Positions 63,951 through 64,000 of a stretch of 64,000 nt of DNA are shown in pieces (the first letter of the stretch is position 1; each line of letters starts with the position of its first letter). Source of the DNA: Conyzicola nivalis (GTDB lineage Bacteria; Actinomycetota; Actinomycetes; Actinomycetales; Microbacteriaceae); NCBI RefSeq assembly GCF_014639655.1, contig NZ_BMGB01000001.1, forward strand, positions 1,194,882-1,258,881, in the 5' to 3' direction. Below the pieces are notes generated by a model that saw only the letters and a program-made list of their open reading frames with translations, ran no database searches and had not been told where the DNA came from. Made by a program: the position numbers and the translations under genes.

Positions 63951-64000
63951 GGCGCTCACCTTCCGGGGCAGAGTGTGTGACCTCTTCAGGCAGGGTAAAC
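63951..64000 (-). other. leader of the conjugation operon at the window edge
   Basis: Fifty bases at the right edge contain the GGAAGG ribosome site; the rest of the operon or its promoter is outside the window. Confidence 0.4.

Overview
The window is high-GC, densely packed bacterial chromosome. Its gene content and order point to an actinobacterium of the family Microbacteriaceae: rplU-rpmA-obg-proB, an RNase E/G with long disordered tails, ileS-folC-DUF4233-ndk behind an actinobacterial T-box, the paired ClpP1/ClpP2, a VKOR/DsbA oxidative-folding pair and several Microbacteriaceae-type small repeats. Genus and species cannot be decided from the sequence alone.

Layout. 0-3.2 kb: tail of an alpha/beta hydrolase, then the minus-strand operon rplU-rpmA-obg-proB with a visible promoter. 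3.4-8.2 kb: a small membrane protein, DUF4031 and a variant SRAP-domain gene, a membrane-anchored propeller-like protein, and a two-gene permease module (TIGR03943 family plus DUF318-type permease). 8.3-13.1 kb: RNase E/G, then VKOR and a DsbA-like oxidoreductase on the plus strand, closed by a 27-bp inverted-repeat terminator. 13.1-19.0 kb: ndk, DUF4233, folC and ileS with overlapping ends, under an ileS T-box leader. 19.1-23.5 kb: an acidic secreted protein, a two-component system, a CDF transporter and a TetR regulator. 23.6-28.7 kb: a complete oligopeptide/nickel-type ABC importer with fused ATPases. 28.7-33.9 kb: a TM protein, valS, a shrunken GNAT, two small genes and an ArsR-type regulator. 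33.9-41.5 kb: an M3 peptidase, tandem repeats, a DUF222-HNH protein, an unknown protein, a quinone oxidoreductase, and ACC deaminase with a divergent GntR regulator. 41.5-52.9 kb: the tig/clpP1/clpP2/clpX set, split by copper-handling genes (YcnI, CopC) and by a TPR, EamA, LysR and secreted-protease block. 52.9-57.3 kb: tRNA-Pro, nnrD, a histidine phosphatase, tRNA-Gly, an EAL protein and a divergent HxlR/SDR pair. 57.3-64 kb: a minus-strand type IV secretion/conjugation module (wall hydrolase, VirB4-like ATPase, SCO6880-like, polytopic VirB6/TrbL-like, TcpC/VirB8-like and small membrane proteins) that runs off the right edge.

Most of the window is core chromosome. The accessory material is the conjugation module, the genes inserted around clpP/clpX, the DUF222-HNH locus and several repeat arrays. 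The observations most worth following up are: an SRAP (HMCES/YedK) homologue with Pro instead of the catalytic Cys2 and Val instead of the catalytic Glu; an 84-bp in-frame MITE/REP-like element in the linker of the fused ABC ATPase; two in-frame gene fusions (membrane protein-YcnI and EamA-unknown); an EAL protein with a Cys/His-rich tail; an SDR gene whose only well-placed start is ATC; and the partial conjugation system at the right edge.
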